This document shows, in pieces, positions 17,076-24,860 of a stretch of DNA of 64,000 nt (positions are counted from its first letter, which is position 1; each line of letters opens with the position of its first letter). A program made the translations under genes and the position numbers. A model generated the notes under the pieces. The model did not search any database, was not told the origin of the DNA, and saw only the letters and a list, made by a program, of their open reading frames with translations. The stretch covers positions 1-64,000 of the forward strand of contig NZ_BOOB01000057.1 in NCBI RefSeq assembly GCF_016863015.1, written 5' to 3'. The DNA comes from Microbispora amethystogenes. Its GTDB lineage: Bacteria; Actinomycetota; Actinomycetes; Streptosporangiales; Streptosporangiaceae.

Positions 17076-18842
17076 TCACAGATCGTCCTCCACGTACTCG
17101 GCGAGTTCTTGAGGGGAGGAGGTCACGAGGCGGTGTTCCTGCTCGCTGGCCAACACCTGGAAGGCGACCCGTGACGCACCGGAGTCGGCGGCCAGAAGGC
17201 CGAAGCCGCGGTCGGCTGACAGCAGGAGCTGACGTTCGCCGTCGGACAGGCGGAAGGCGCCGGCGACTCTGTCGATGGCCTGAGGTGCCTGGCGGAGCAG
17301 GATCTGGGTGGCGGAGTTGGCGATGATCGCCTGCCCGATGTCGGAGCCGAGCAAGTCGGCGGCATCCTGGGTGACCACCGACAGACCGCCCCAGTGCTTG
17401 CGAGCGCTCTTGGCCATCCTCAGCAGGAACTTCGCGCCCTCTGGGTCACGCATGAGCAGCCACGCCTCATCGACCACGACGAGACGGGGGCGGCGGTTGC
17501 CCGGGTCGGAGACGCGCCGCCAGACCGCGTCCAGGGTCAGCAGCGTGCCGATGGCCTTGAGCTCGTCGGGTAGGTCCCGCAGGGAGAAGACGATCAGGTG
17601 AGAGTCGGGCTGAGTGGTGGTGTGGCCGTCGAAGAGTCGGCGATGGCTGCCTGTGACGTAGGGCGCGAGCCCGGCGGCGATCTCCGTCGCTGCGGGATCC
17701 CCATCATCGGTAAGCGCGCTCACCAGATCGCTCATCAGTGGTGGTCGGCGTTTCCAGGTGCGCGGGTCGAAGGTGATTCCGGCCTGCTTGTAGGCGGAGA
17801 TGATGGCCCGATCAAGGGCGGGCTTGCCGACCCTGCCCAGTGGGCCGCCGAGCATGACCGCGATCAGCGCGTGCAGGAACAATGACCGGCGGGTGAGCGG
17901 ATCCCCCTCGCGATCGGTGGAGCTCCGCCCGGTGGGGATGGGAAGGTCGAAGGGGTTGAGGCGGACGTCCGGCGCGCCGAGGTGGAGGTAGGCGCCGCCG
18001 ACTGCGGCGCACAGGCGGGCGTATTCGTCTTCGGGGTCGATGACGGCGACCTCGACCCCGGTGTAGAGCGAGCGCAGTGCTTCCAGCTTGGCCAGGTAGG
18101 ACTTCCCGCCGCCCGAACAGCCCAGGATGGTCGAGTTGTGGTTGGGCTGGGCGAAGCGGTCCCAGGCCACGAGGGAGGCACTGGCCGCGTTCGCGCCGTA
18201 GAGCACGGTGGTCGGGCCGAGGTCGGCGGTCAGGTCGGGACTCGTGAAGGGGAAGGCCGCGGCGAGCGCCGGGGTGTCGAAGGTGCGGCGCATCTGCAGG
18301 TTGTCGTACGCCAATGGGAGCGCCGACACCCAGCCCTGGAGTTGGCGGAATGTCGCAACTCGCGCGTCCAGCAGGAGGGAGGCGGCCAGGGCCCGGACCT
18401 GGGCGCAGGCGTCATCCAACTCCTCGGCGGTGGTGGCGTGGACGGTGAGGTAGATCGAGGTGCGGAACAGCTTGGCCTGGCCGCGCGCGAGCCGGGAGGC
18501 CAGCTCCTGGGCGTCTTCGGCGGCGACCTCCGCGCTGGGGTCGATGAGCCGGCCGTGCTGCTGGTCGCTGCGCAGGCCGGATTCCAGGCGGGCGAGCTGT
18601 TTGCGCAGTCGGTCGGAGGCGACCAGGGACGGTACGGGGTCGACGTGGAAGGACACATCCAGTCGCCCCGGGTAGGTGAGGAGGGGTTCGAGCCAGCCGG
18701 GTGTGACCTCGCGGGGGTAGCCGGTGACGGCGAGCGTGGCGCAGTGGTTGTCGCTGACCTGCAGGCTACGGGGCTGGACCTCGAGGGCGTCGGGGCCGAA
18801 CCCGTGCGCGGGCTGTGTCGTGCGGCGGAAGGCGAACTTCAC
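17076..18842 (-). CDS. VirB4-family ATPase of the conjugation system
   Basis: The 588-residue protein shows the VirB4/TraE/TrbE pattern: an N-terminal domain, then ATPase with Walker A GCSGGGKS at 241-248 after a STIL strand, VAVIDPEDEY, a LVVVDEAWLLMRD Walker B, and SVVTQDAADLL. This ATPase energises assembly of the type IV secretion channel and pilus. At 588 aa it is shorter than classical Gram-negative VirB4 (about 800 aa) but usual for actinobacterial elements. It overlaps PrgI by a GTGA junction and is followed by the convergent nucleotidyltransferase gene. Confidence 0.9.
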   Translation of the reverse strand: MKFAFRRTTQPAHGFGPDALEVQPRSLQVSDNHCATLAVTGYPREVTPGWLEPLLTYPGRLDVSFHVDPVPSLVASDRLRKQLARLESGLRSDQQHGRLIDPSAEVAAEDAQELASRLARGQAKLFRTSIYLTVHATTAEELDDACAQVRALAASLLLDARVATFRQLQGWVSALPLAYDNLQMRRTFDTPALAAAFPFTSPDLTADLGPTTVLYGANAASASLVAWDRFAQPNHNSTILGCSGGGKSYLAKLEALRSLYTGVEVAVIDPEDEYARLCAAVGGAYLHLGAPDVRLNPFDLPIPTGRSSTDREGDPLTRRSLFLHALIAVMLGGPLGRVGKPALDRAIISAYKQAGITFDPRTWKRRPPLMSDLVSALTDDGDPAATEIAAGLAPYVTGSHRRLFDGHTTTQPDSHLIVFSLRDLPDELKAIGTLLTLDAVWRRVSDPGNRRPRLVVVDEAWLLMRDPEGAKFLLRMAKSARKHWGGLSVVTQDAADLLGSDIGQAIIANSATQILLRQAPQAIDRVAGAFRLSDGERQLLLSADRGFGLLAADSGASRVAFQVLASEQEHRLVTSSPQELAEYVEDDL

Positions 18843-19774
18843 CAGTGTTCTCCTCTCGTGATGACCTGATCCGGGGCAGCCATGGATGCGGCGGGCAGCG
18901 GCGGAGCCGCTGGGTCGAAGCAGGCGGCCAGTAGCGCGCTTGTGGCGGCGGCGTCGAGCAGGCGGACGGTCAGCCCGCAGGCCGACAGCAGCCGGGCGGC
19001 TTCGTCCAGCCGCCGCAGGGCGCGGGCCGCACCGGCCTCCCGCGCCTTGCCTGCCGCGGGCTCACGTACGACCAGGAGGACCTGGCGGCGCAGCAGGTCG
19101 TGCCGCTCGGCGATGCCGGCGAGGAAGCCGGCGTGCTGGAGCGCGGCGGCGGACAGCGCGGGGTGCGGGAGCTGGCGGGCGTTGTGCTCGAGGGAGGCGA
19201 TCGTCTCGGTGAGGTCGACCCGTTCGGCGCGTACGAGGATCTGGACCGGGCCCGACAGCGAGTTGAGCCAGCGCCCGAACACCGCGACCAGCGTGTCCTG
19301 CTCCTCGGGGGTACGCAGGGCGAAGCTGACCGTGGACACCTCCGCGATGGCTGCGACGCCGTCCGGGCCGAGATCGAGCAGCCCGTCCCCGGCCGTCCCG
19401 TGTACGGGGAGGCGCAGCGGTGCGGGAGCAGGGCCGGGCCTGGCGCCGATCCAGGCCGGGGGCGGCGGCACCTCATGGGGAGTGCAGACGAGGCGCTTGG
19501 GGGAGCGCAGGTGGCGGAGGGCGGCGAACAGGTAGCGGTCGAGCGGCAGACCGTCGTGCCGGGCGACGGCCAGGAGAGTCCCTGCCGTCGCGACCGGCAG
19601 CGCCAGCGCAGCGCAGACCACGAGCGGCACCCGCTCACCGACGAGCACGTACGCGGCGTAGAGCAGGGCGCCGGTGCCGCCGAGGATGGCCACCTGGCGG
19701 GCGGTGAACCCGGCGACGATCTTGTCGTCTTGGTCCACGTCAGCGGGGATGCGGACCGGCTGTACCCAGCTCAT
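18839..19774 (-). CDS. PrgI-family conjugation membrane protein
   Basis: The 311-residue protein starts RIPADVDQDDKIVAGFTARQ, the recognisable PrgI-family N-terminus, followed by two close membrane segments (about 30-50 and 50-70) and then a long soluble domain with a TVSFALRTPEEQD stretch. PrgI is taken to be the Gram-positive counterpart of VirB3 and couples to VirB4. The gene overlaps both TrbL/VirB6 upstream and VirB4 downstream by four bases, so stoichiometry is probably kept by coupled translation. Confidence 0.85.
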   Translation of the reverse strand: MSWVQPVRIPADVDQDDKIVAGFTARQVAILGGTGALLYAAYVLVGERVPLVVCAALALPVATAGTLLAVARHDGLPLDRYLFAALRHLRSPKRLVCTPHEVPPPPAWIGARPGPAPAPLRLPVHGTAGDGLLDLGPDGVAAIAEVSTVSFALRTPEEQDTLVAVFGRWLNSLSGPVQILVRAERVDLTETIASLEHNARQLPHPALSAAALQHAGFLAGIAERHDLLRRQVLLVVREPAAGKAREAGAARALRRLDEAARLLSACGLTVRLLDAAATSALLAACFDPAAPPLPAASMAAPDQVITRGEHW

Positions 19775-21510
19775 CGGCCCTCATCTCCGGTGGCGTTGGG
19801 GGGCGGAGTACGGTGCCCTTCCGTGTCGCCCGGGCGTCCGGTGACGCCCTGCGAGGGGTAGACGGGAGGCCGGAACACGACCGGCGGGACCGGCGGGCGG
19901 CCAGGGCGCGAAGGGCTGTTCTGGGTGCGGAGCCAGTACAGCTGCGCCAGCCCGGCCGGGCCGTTGGCGTAGTAGGTCTCGCGCGGGTGGCCGTACACCG
20001 GCTTCGTCAAGGGAATCGGACCGGACGGTCGTGGCGGCCTCCGGTACTTGCCCTGGACGGCGGGAGCGGACGGAGCGTGCTTGACCGGGGCGGGCTCCCA
20101 GTCCGCCGGGCTCACCGGGTGGCGTGCGGATATGGGCGCGTGCTTGGCAGGACCCGGACCGCCACGGGCCGCGGAAGCGGCGGTCCCAGCGGTGGCGGCA
20201 GCCGTACCGGCAGGACCGGCGGCGAGCGCGGGCAGCGCCCGGCCGGTCATCGCGTGGGCGGCGGCCACGTTCCTGGCGGCCCGAGGTGTGCTGCTACGGC
20301 GGCCTCCCGGGCGGAGGTGCAGGGCGGCCAGGACGGGCGAGGTGAGCTTGTAGGCCAGGGCGTACTTGACCATCCGGCCGATCGTCGAGTGGCCGCCGGC
20401 CCCGGCGAAGATCCGGCGAGAGATCCAGCCGGGGATGCGGATCAGAATGATCAGCAGGCACAGAGCGAGCACCAGGTTGACGAGCTGGCCGGTCGGCATG
20501 AGCCCGAGCAGCAGCCGCCCGTCCTGGTTGAAGAAGATCCGCACCGCCAGGACGAGCGTGAGCGACTGGGCGACCTGGATGAGCAGGAGCCCGGTGAAGG
20601 CCCGCCACCAGAACCGGGCCAGCCCTTCGGTGTACGGCAGAGCCAGGCAGGCCAGCGCGAGCGGCGAGGCGACCGTCAGCAACAGCACCAGCGCCGCCCG
20701 CATGACGAACGTGATCAGCAACAGCAGCAGCAGGACGACCGCGACCAGAGCGAGCAGGACGTAGAAGATCTGCTGCGAGACGCCCGGCGCGATGACCAGC
20801 AGCTGGAGAGTCGTGGCCGCGCGGCGACCGTCGAAGTCCTGCCCCAGCAGGGCCGTGGACAGGGCGTTGGCGATCTCGATGACCTTGCCGCACAGCAGGA
20901 AGCTGGTGTTGGCGGCCAGGACGGCGATGAACAGCCGGGGCAGGACCTCCTTGACCGTGTAGCGCGTCTGCACCGTCTGGTGGCCCATCGCGCTGATCGC
21001 GCCGACGGTCGCCAGCAGGACGAACCCGGCATTGGCGATCGCGGCGGTCGCCTGCCACAGGTCGAACACCCGGCCGCCGCCGGAGACATCCGGAGTGGCC
21101 AGCAGCGTCACCGCCAGCAGGTCCAGCAACGGCTTGATCGCCAGGTACACCAGGCTCGCGAACCAGGAGTTGATCTGCCCCGTGATCCAGTCCCCGATGC
21201 CGAAGCCGATCCCCGTCCCCTCCGGCACCGGCAGCTCACCAGGAGCGGACGGAGACGACCCAGGAACAGGAGAGGGCAGAGGCGTCGGCGTCGCGTGAGC
21301 CGAGGCCGCGCTGATGACCACCACAGTGCACGCGCCGACGACCACGCCGGCAGCGGCAACGACACGCAGTGCCACCCGGGTGGGGGTCTCAACCGGTCGC
21401 CTTGCCGCGCTTCCGGCCGACGCGGGGTGCCGCGCAGGTGCGGCTGCCGTCTGCGGCCGGTCTCGGTCGGCCACGGCGAGCTTTCCGCGGATCGGGGTCA
21501 CCGGGTTCAC
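19771..21510 (-). CDS. VirB6/TrbL-like polytopic channel protein
   Basis: The product is about 579 aa. After a Pro/Ala-rich N-terminus and one hydrophobic segment it has a DWITGQINSWF region, then at least six membrane segments, then a long hydrophilic, Pro- and Ala-rich C-terminal tail. This is the VirB6/TrbL arrangement in actinobacterial conjugative elements, an inner-membrane part of the DNA channel. The frame stays open to 21855, but the true start is the GTG at 21510, because it overlaps the stop of the pilin-like gene in a GTGA junction exactly like the other junctions of this operon; the extra residues are a shadow of the upstream gene. Confidence 0.82.
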   Translation of the reverse strand: MNPVTPIRGKLAVADRDRPQTAAAPARHPASAGSAARRPVETPTRVALRVVAAAGVVVGACTVVVISAASAHATPTPLPSPVPGSSPSAPGELPVPEGTGIGFGIGDWITGQINSWFASLVYLAIKPLLDLLAVTLLATPDVSGGGRVFDLWQATAAIANAGFVLLATVGAISAMGHQTVQTRYTVKEVLPRLFIAVLAANTSFLLCGKVIEIANALSTALLGQDFDGRRAATTLQLLVIAPGVSQQIFYVLLALVAVVLLLLLLITFVMRAALVLLLTVASPLALACLALPYTEGLARFWWRAFTGLLLIQVAQSLTLVLAVRIFFNQDGRLLLGLMPTGQLVNLVLALCLLIILIRIPGWISRRIFAGAGGHSTIGRMVKYALAYKLTSPVLAALHLRPGGRRSSTPRAARNVAAAHAMTGRALPALAAGPAGTAAATAGTAASAARGGPGPAKHAPISARHPVSPADWEPAPVKHAPSAPAVQGKYRRPPRPSGPIPLTKPVYGHPRETYYANGPAGLAQLYWLRTQNSPSRPGRPPVPPVVFRPPVYPSQGVTGRPGDTEGHRTPPPNATGDEGR

Positions 21511-22709
21511 CCGCCCACGACGCGCTTGAGGATGCTCACGAACAGCGGGGCCAGGACGGCCAGCGCGTAGCCGAAGGCGGCGGCCTTCAACGCCGCCTTG
21601 GCCTTCTGGACCTCGCCGGGGTCGCCGCCCGCCACCAGGTAGCGCAGCCCGCCGAGGGTCAGCATCAGCGTGGCCAGCGTCGCGAGCAGGCCGATCAGCC
21701 AGTTCCGCAGGTTGGTGAAGACCGTGTTCAGGTCCGAAGGAGCGGCGACGACCGGCGAGGCCAGGGCGTTGGTTGCCGCGGCGGCAACGAACGGCATAGC
21801 GCCGGCCAGCATCGGCAGGACGCGGAAACCGATCACTCGTGCCGCCCGCTGCCACAGCGGCCGGTACGGCAGCACGTTCCAGCGGCGAGCGGCCGGAGCC
21901 GTACCGCCAGCGGCAGAAGGCTGGGGACGGAAGGAAATCCGCGCGGAGCCAGGGGTGGTGTCCCTGCCTCCCTTCGGGTCGGTTGCGGGTGCTGCATCCG
22001 GAGTTCCCTGGCTCCGCGCGGAAGCCGTAGGCGCTTCCTCGTTCACCGAGGAAGCGGGGGGCGGGGGAGTCGTGGGGGACGGTTGCCGCAGCGGCATGGC
22101 GCCCAGTCGCGTCAGGAGGATCAGTTCGGCGTCATGCTCGCTGAGCACGCCGAGGGCCACCGAGTCGGCCAGCACCAGCTCGGGGCAGGGTCGCGGACGT
22201 CGCAGGGGAGGGGACTCATCCGGGAGTCGCCGCCGCTCCGTCGTCGAAACGATGTGCCGTACGGCACGCTCGCCCGCGCACCGCGCGGCCTGGCACAGCC
22301 GGGCGCGTACGTCCGTGGTGTCCAGGTCCAGGCGGCGCAGGGCACTCAGGTAGCCGCCCAGGATCTCGGAGTCGACGTCGGCCGGGTCCCCGTAGGGAAG
22401 GTCCCGGGTGAGCGTCGCGGCGATCGTGCGCAGGGCGGGCATCGCCATGCCGACGGCGGCGACCGTCCACGCTCCCTTACGCACCCGCGCCCGGTTGACC
22501 AGCTCCCGCCAGACGGCGTCACGCGTTTCGTCGCCGACGTGCCGGCTGGTGAGCAGCATCCGCAGCTCCGCGAGGTTCACCTCGCCCCTGGGGAGGGTGG
22601 GGGCGAGCGTGGTGCAGTTCAGGGACAGCGCGCCCGGCCCTGTGGTCAGCAGCCGGAACGAGGTCTCCGCGGTGTCCAGCGGGGAACCGGCGACGGGGTC
22701 GGTGCTCAT
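21507..22709 (-). CDS. Pilin-like (VirB2/TrbC-type) protein with an unrelated N-terminal domain
   Basis: This 400-residue product is the first gene of the transfer operon. The last 130 residues look like a VirB2/TrbC pilin: a leader-like segment (GFRVLPMLAGAMPFVAAAA), then two membrane helices around NWLIGLLATLATLMLTLGG and GYALAVLAPLFVSIL separated by a short basic loop. The first 190 residues are soluble and helical, with alternating Arg-rich helices vaguely like a degenerate sigma/HTH protein (LRTIAATLTRDLP, LCQAARCAGERAVRHI), joined by a Pro/Ala-rich stretch. The fusion is continuous in this sequence, with no internal stop. An internal start near residue 270 giving a free pilin is possible. 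The N-terminal function is unknown. Confidence 0.72.
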   Translation of the reverse strand: MSTDPVAGSPLDTAETSFRLLTTGPGALSLNCTTLAPTLPRGEVNLAELRMLLTSRHVGDETRDAVWRELVNRARVRKGAWTVAAVGMAMPALRTIAATLTRDLPYGDPADVDSEILGGYLSALRRLDLDTTDVRARLCQAARCAGERAVRHIVSTTERRRLPDESPPLRRPRPCPELVLADSVALGVLSEHDAELILLTRLGAMPLRQPSPTTPPPPASSVNEEAPTASARSQGTPDAAPATDPKGGRDTTPGSARISFRPQPSAAGGTAPAARRWNVLPYRPLWQRAARVIGFRVLPMLAGAMPFVAAAATNALASPVVAAPSDLNTVFTNLRNWLIGLLATLATLMLTLGGLRYLVAGGDPGEVQKAKAALKAAAFGYALAVLAPLFVSILKRVVGG

Positions 22710-22833
22710 TTTCTTGCTCCAGTCCGAGAGGAATTCGTTGGTCTCGAAACTGGTGTACGCACCCCCTCAGAATTTGCTCATAGCCGATTCGGAGTTCCGC
22801 CGCAGACTTTTCACATAACCCGTTGGCTGGGAT

Positions 22834-22908
22834 CTCTGAGCGGTTCAGACGTCACGCCTCTAGGTGCAGAGCCGGCTCTGAGGACTCGCCCTCTGAGGGC
22901 TCTCTGAG
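22834..22908. promoter_or_regulatory. Four CTCTGAG direct repeats in the divergent region of the element
   Basis: CTCTGAG occurs at 22834-22840, 22876-22882, 22891-22897 and 22902-22908 in the 285-bp gap between the leftward transfer operon and the rightward methyltransferase-integrase set. One copy lies inside the hairpin GCCCTC-T-GAGGGC (22888-22900). Repeats in a shared control region suggest binding sites for a regulator that sets transfer against integration. Confidence 0.4.
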
Positions 22909-22994
22909 TCGATGGATATTCCTGGTCATGCGCCTCGGACCGCCCAGCGGGCCCGATGGCGCACGCATCCGGAGAAACGTGTCCCGACTACACG

Positions 22995-23507
22995 ATGGAA
23001 AGCAGGAATGACAAGACAATCACCAACGAGCGCGAGGGCCTGAACAGCCCCGAGCGTCCAGAGAATCAGCAGCTGGTGATTTCGCCGGTGCCGATTCAGA
23101 CCGCGCGGGCATTCATCGCCTGGGCCCAGCCCCACCTCGCTCTGCCGGCCGGCACCGCGTTCGCTCTCGGTGTCCAGACCGGTGACGGCACCCTCGCCGG
23201 TGTCATGCTCATCGGCTGGCCCACCGCTTGGGCCTTCGACGACGGCGACACCGCCGAGGTCCTCGCCCTGGCCACCGACGGCACATCCGACGCCAGTGGA
23301 GTGCTGCTCGGTGCCGTCTGGCCCCTGGTCCGCGAGATGGGCTACCGGCGCCTGATCGCCTACACCCGCATCGACGACCCCGGCACCGACCTGTGGGACG
23401 CCGGATTCCGCATCCTCCCCAGGCCCATCGGCTGGCACACCGGCAGTCGAGCCGGTGACGTCACCCGCGTCCTGTGGGCGATCCGGCACGCCGGGGGACG
23501 CCGATGA
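22995..23507 (+). CDS. XF1762-family protein (GNAT-like), 170 aa
   Basis: The protein resembles the XF1762 family common on phages and integrative elements: a VPIQTARAFIAWAQ start, AFALGVQTGDG and AGVMLIGWPTAWAFDDG strands, then a MGYRRLIAYTRIDDPGTDL stretch and a DAGFR motif, which together suggest a GNAT-type acyltransferase fold. Substrate is unknown. An in-frame ATG at 22956 would add 13 residues; neither start has a strong ribosome site. Its stop overlaps the ATG of the methyltransferase (ATGA), so the pair is co-translated. Confidence 0.75.
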   Translation: MESRNDKTITNEREGLNSPERPENQQLVISPVPIQTARAFIAWAQPHLALPAGTAFALGVQTGDGTLAGVMLIGWPTAWAFDDGDTAEVLALATDGTSDASGVLLGAVWPLVREMGYRRLIAYTRIDDPGTDLWDAGFRILPRPIGWHTGSRAGDVTRVLWAIRHAGGRR

Positions 23508-24535
23508 GCGAGCTGCGCGAGCCGTACTGGCACGACGAGCACGCGGCGATCTACCACGGGGACGCGCGCGAGGTGCTGACCGAGATGGACGAGGGCTCGG
23601 TGGACTGCATCGTCACCAGCCCGCCGTACTGGGGGCTACGGAACTACTGCGAGGGCCAGTACGGGCAGGAGCCCACGCCGGAGGCGTACGTGGAGAACCT
23701 CCAGGCCACCTTCGCCGAGGCCCGCCGGGTGCTCGCCGACGACGGCACCTGCTGGCTGAACCTCGGGGACTGCTACGCGGCGAACTCCGACGGCTGGTCC
23801 CGCGGCAAGGACTACAACCCGAGCCAGCCAGAGGTACGGCCCAAGGCCCGTCTGGCCGTACAGCCGAAGAACCTGCTCGGCATGCCGTGGCGGGTCGCCT
23901 TTGCCCTCCAGGAGGACGGCTGGATCCTCCGCAACGCCATCGTGTGGAGCAAGCCGAACGCGATGCCGCAGTCCGTCCGGGACCGGATGTCCAACCGCTA
24001 CGAGCTGATCTTCCTGCTCGTCAAACAGCAGCGCTACTGGTTCGACCTCGACCCGGTCCGCCAGCCCTACACCGGCGACCGCCCGATCAGCAGACGGGCA
24101 CGCTCCGGGGGTAGCAAGGCGAACAGCATCCAGACGGCCTGGCCTCCGCCCGGCAAGTACGGCAGTGACGGCGAAGACTCGGCCGGCCCGCGGCATGGCG
24201 CGGCGATGCGGCCCACGGGTGAGCGGCATGCCGCCGCGCACCCCAATGGCAGGAACCCCGGGGACGTCTGGTCGATCCCCACCCGGCCACTGCGGGCGGC
24301 GCACTTCGCGGCATTCCCGATCGACATCCCGCTTACGGCGATTGCGGCTGGCTGCCGCCCCGGCGGCATCGTCCTGGACCCGTTCACCGGCAGCGGCACC
24401 ACCGGCATTGCCGCGCGGCAACTTGGCCGGAAGTTCGCCGGCATCGAGCTCAACGCCGACTACTGCGAGCTCGCCCGGACACGGCTCCTCGCTGTCGCCG
24501 GCGCGGGAATCCCGGCAGGAGGCGCGGGTGACTGA
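23504..24535 (+). CDS. DNA methyltransferase (amino-methylating, beta-class order)
   Basis: The 343-residue protein has the catalytic motif IV TSPPYW near residue 38 and the SAM-binding motif I DPFTGSGTTG near residue 298, i.e. catalytic motif first, as in beta-class N6-adenine or N4-cytosine methyltransferases. The middle contains a target-recognition-like stretch with many Gly/Arg residues. No restriction endonuclease gene is adjacent, so it is a solitary methyltransferase, plausibly protecting the element from host restriction after transfer. The ATG at 23504 overlaps the preceding stop; an upstream in-frame start at 23474 would overlap more and is rejected. Confidence 0.87.
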   Translation: MSELREPYWHDEHAAIYHGDAREVLTEMDEGSVDCIVTSPPYWGLRNYCEGQYGQEPTPEAYVENLQATFAEARRVLADDGTCWLNLGDCYAANSDGWSRGKDYNPSQPEVRPKARLAVQPKNLLGMPWRVAFALQEDGWILRNAIVWSKPNAMPQSVRDRMSNRYELIFLLVKQQRYWFDLDPVRQPYTGDRPISRRARSGGSKANSIQTAWPPPGKYGSDGEDSAGPRHGAAMRPTGERHAAAHPNGRNPGDVWSIPTRPLRAAHFAAFPIDIPLTAIAAGCRPGGIVLDPFTGSGTTGIAARQLGRKFAGIELNADYCELARTRLLAVAGAGIPAGGAGD

Positions 24536-24594
24536 ACAGCCACAAAGGGCCTGCTCAGGGCCTCCCGAATCGGATTCACGGCCGTATCCTGCAG

Positions 24595-24612
24595 GGCCCC
24601 GCACGCGGGGCC
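24595..24612. terminator. Compact GC hairpin between methyltransferase and excisionase genes
   Basis: GGCCCCG and CGGGGCC arms lie within 24595-24612 around a 4-base loop. No T tract follows. Between the methyltransferase stop (24535) and the excisionase, it could separate the two transcription units. Confidence 0.35.
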
Positions 24613-24671
24613 GTACGCGGCCCACTCAGGTATGTGACAACCATTCGCAAGATCATCAGTGCAGTTACCAG

Positions 24672-24860
24672 GTGGACGGAAGGCAGCTCTACCGGGTCAG
24701 CGACGCCATGCGCCTGCTCAGCATGAGCCGGACCGTGATCTACGAGCAGCTACGTGCTGGACGGCTGCGCTCCGTAAAACAGGGCCGTACCCGGCTGATC
24801 CCGGCCGCAGCCATCGCCGACTACATCGCTCTTCTCGAACAGGAAGCGAGGACCATATGA
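24672..24860 (+). CDS. xis: Excisionase, MerR-like helix-turn-helix DNA-binding protein
   Basis: The 62-residue product has the compact helix-turn-helix of actinobacterial excisionases: LYRVSDAMRLLSMSRTVIYE, then QLRAGRLRSVKQGRTRLIP with the basic wing, and an AAIADYIALLEQEA end helix. These proteins bind near the att sites and steer the tyrosine integrase toward excision. The GTG at 24672 is the most sensible start, with no good ribosome site; the longer open frame upstream overlaps the methyltransferase gene. The stop overlaps the integrase ATG (ATGA), the usual xis-int coupling. Confidence 0.8.
   Translation: MDGRQLYRVSDAMRLLSMSRTVIYEQLRAGRLRSVKQGRTRLIPAAAIADYIALLEQEARTI

Noticed and set aside
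19813-21570. A 585-codon open frame on the plus strand opposite the VirB6/TrbL-like gene
   Set aside because: It is Arg/Gln/Gly-rich with no domain, whereas the minus strand encodes regular membrane helices and shows four-base gene overlaps.
21511-21855. N-terminal extension of the VirB6/TrbL-like protein to 21855
   Set aside because: It lies entirely inside the pilin-like gene, in a Gly/Arg-rich shadow; the GTGA overlap at 21507-21510 gives a start that matches the other operon junctions.
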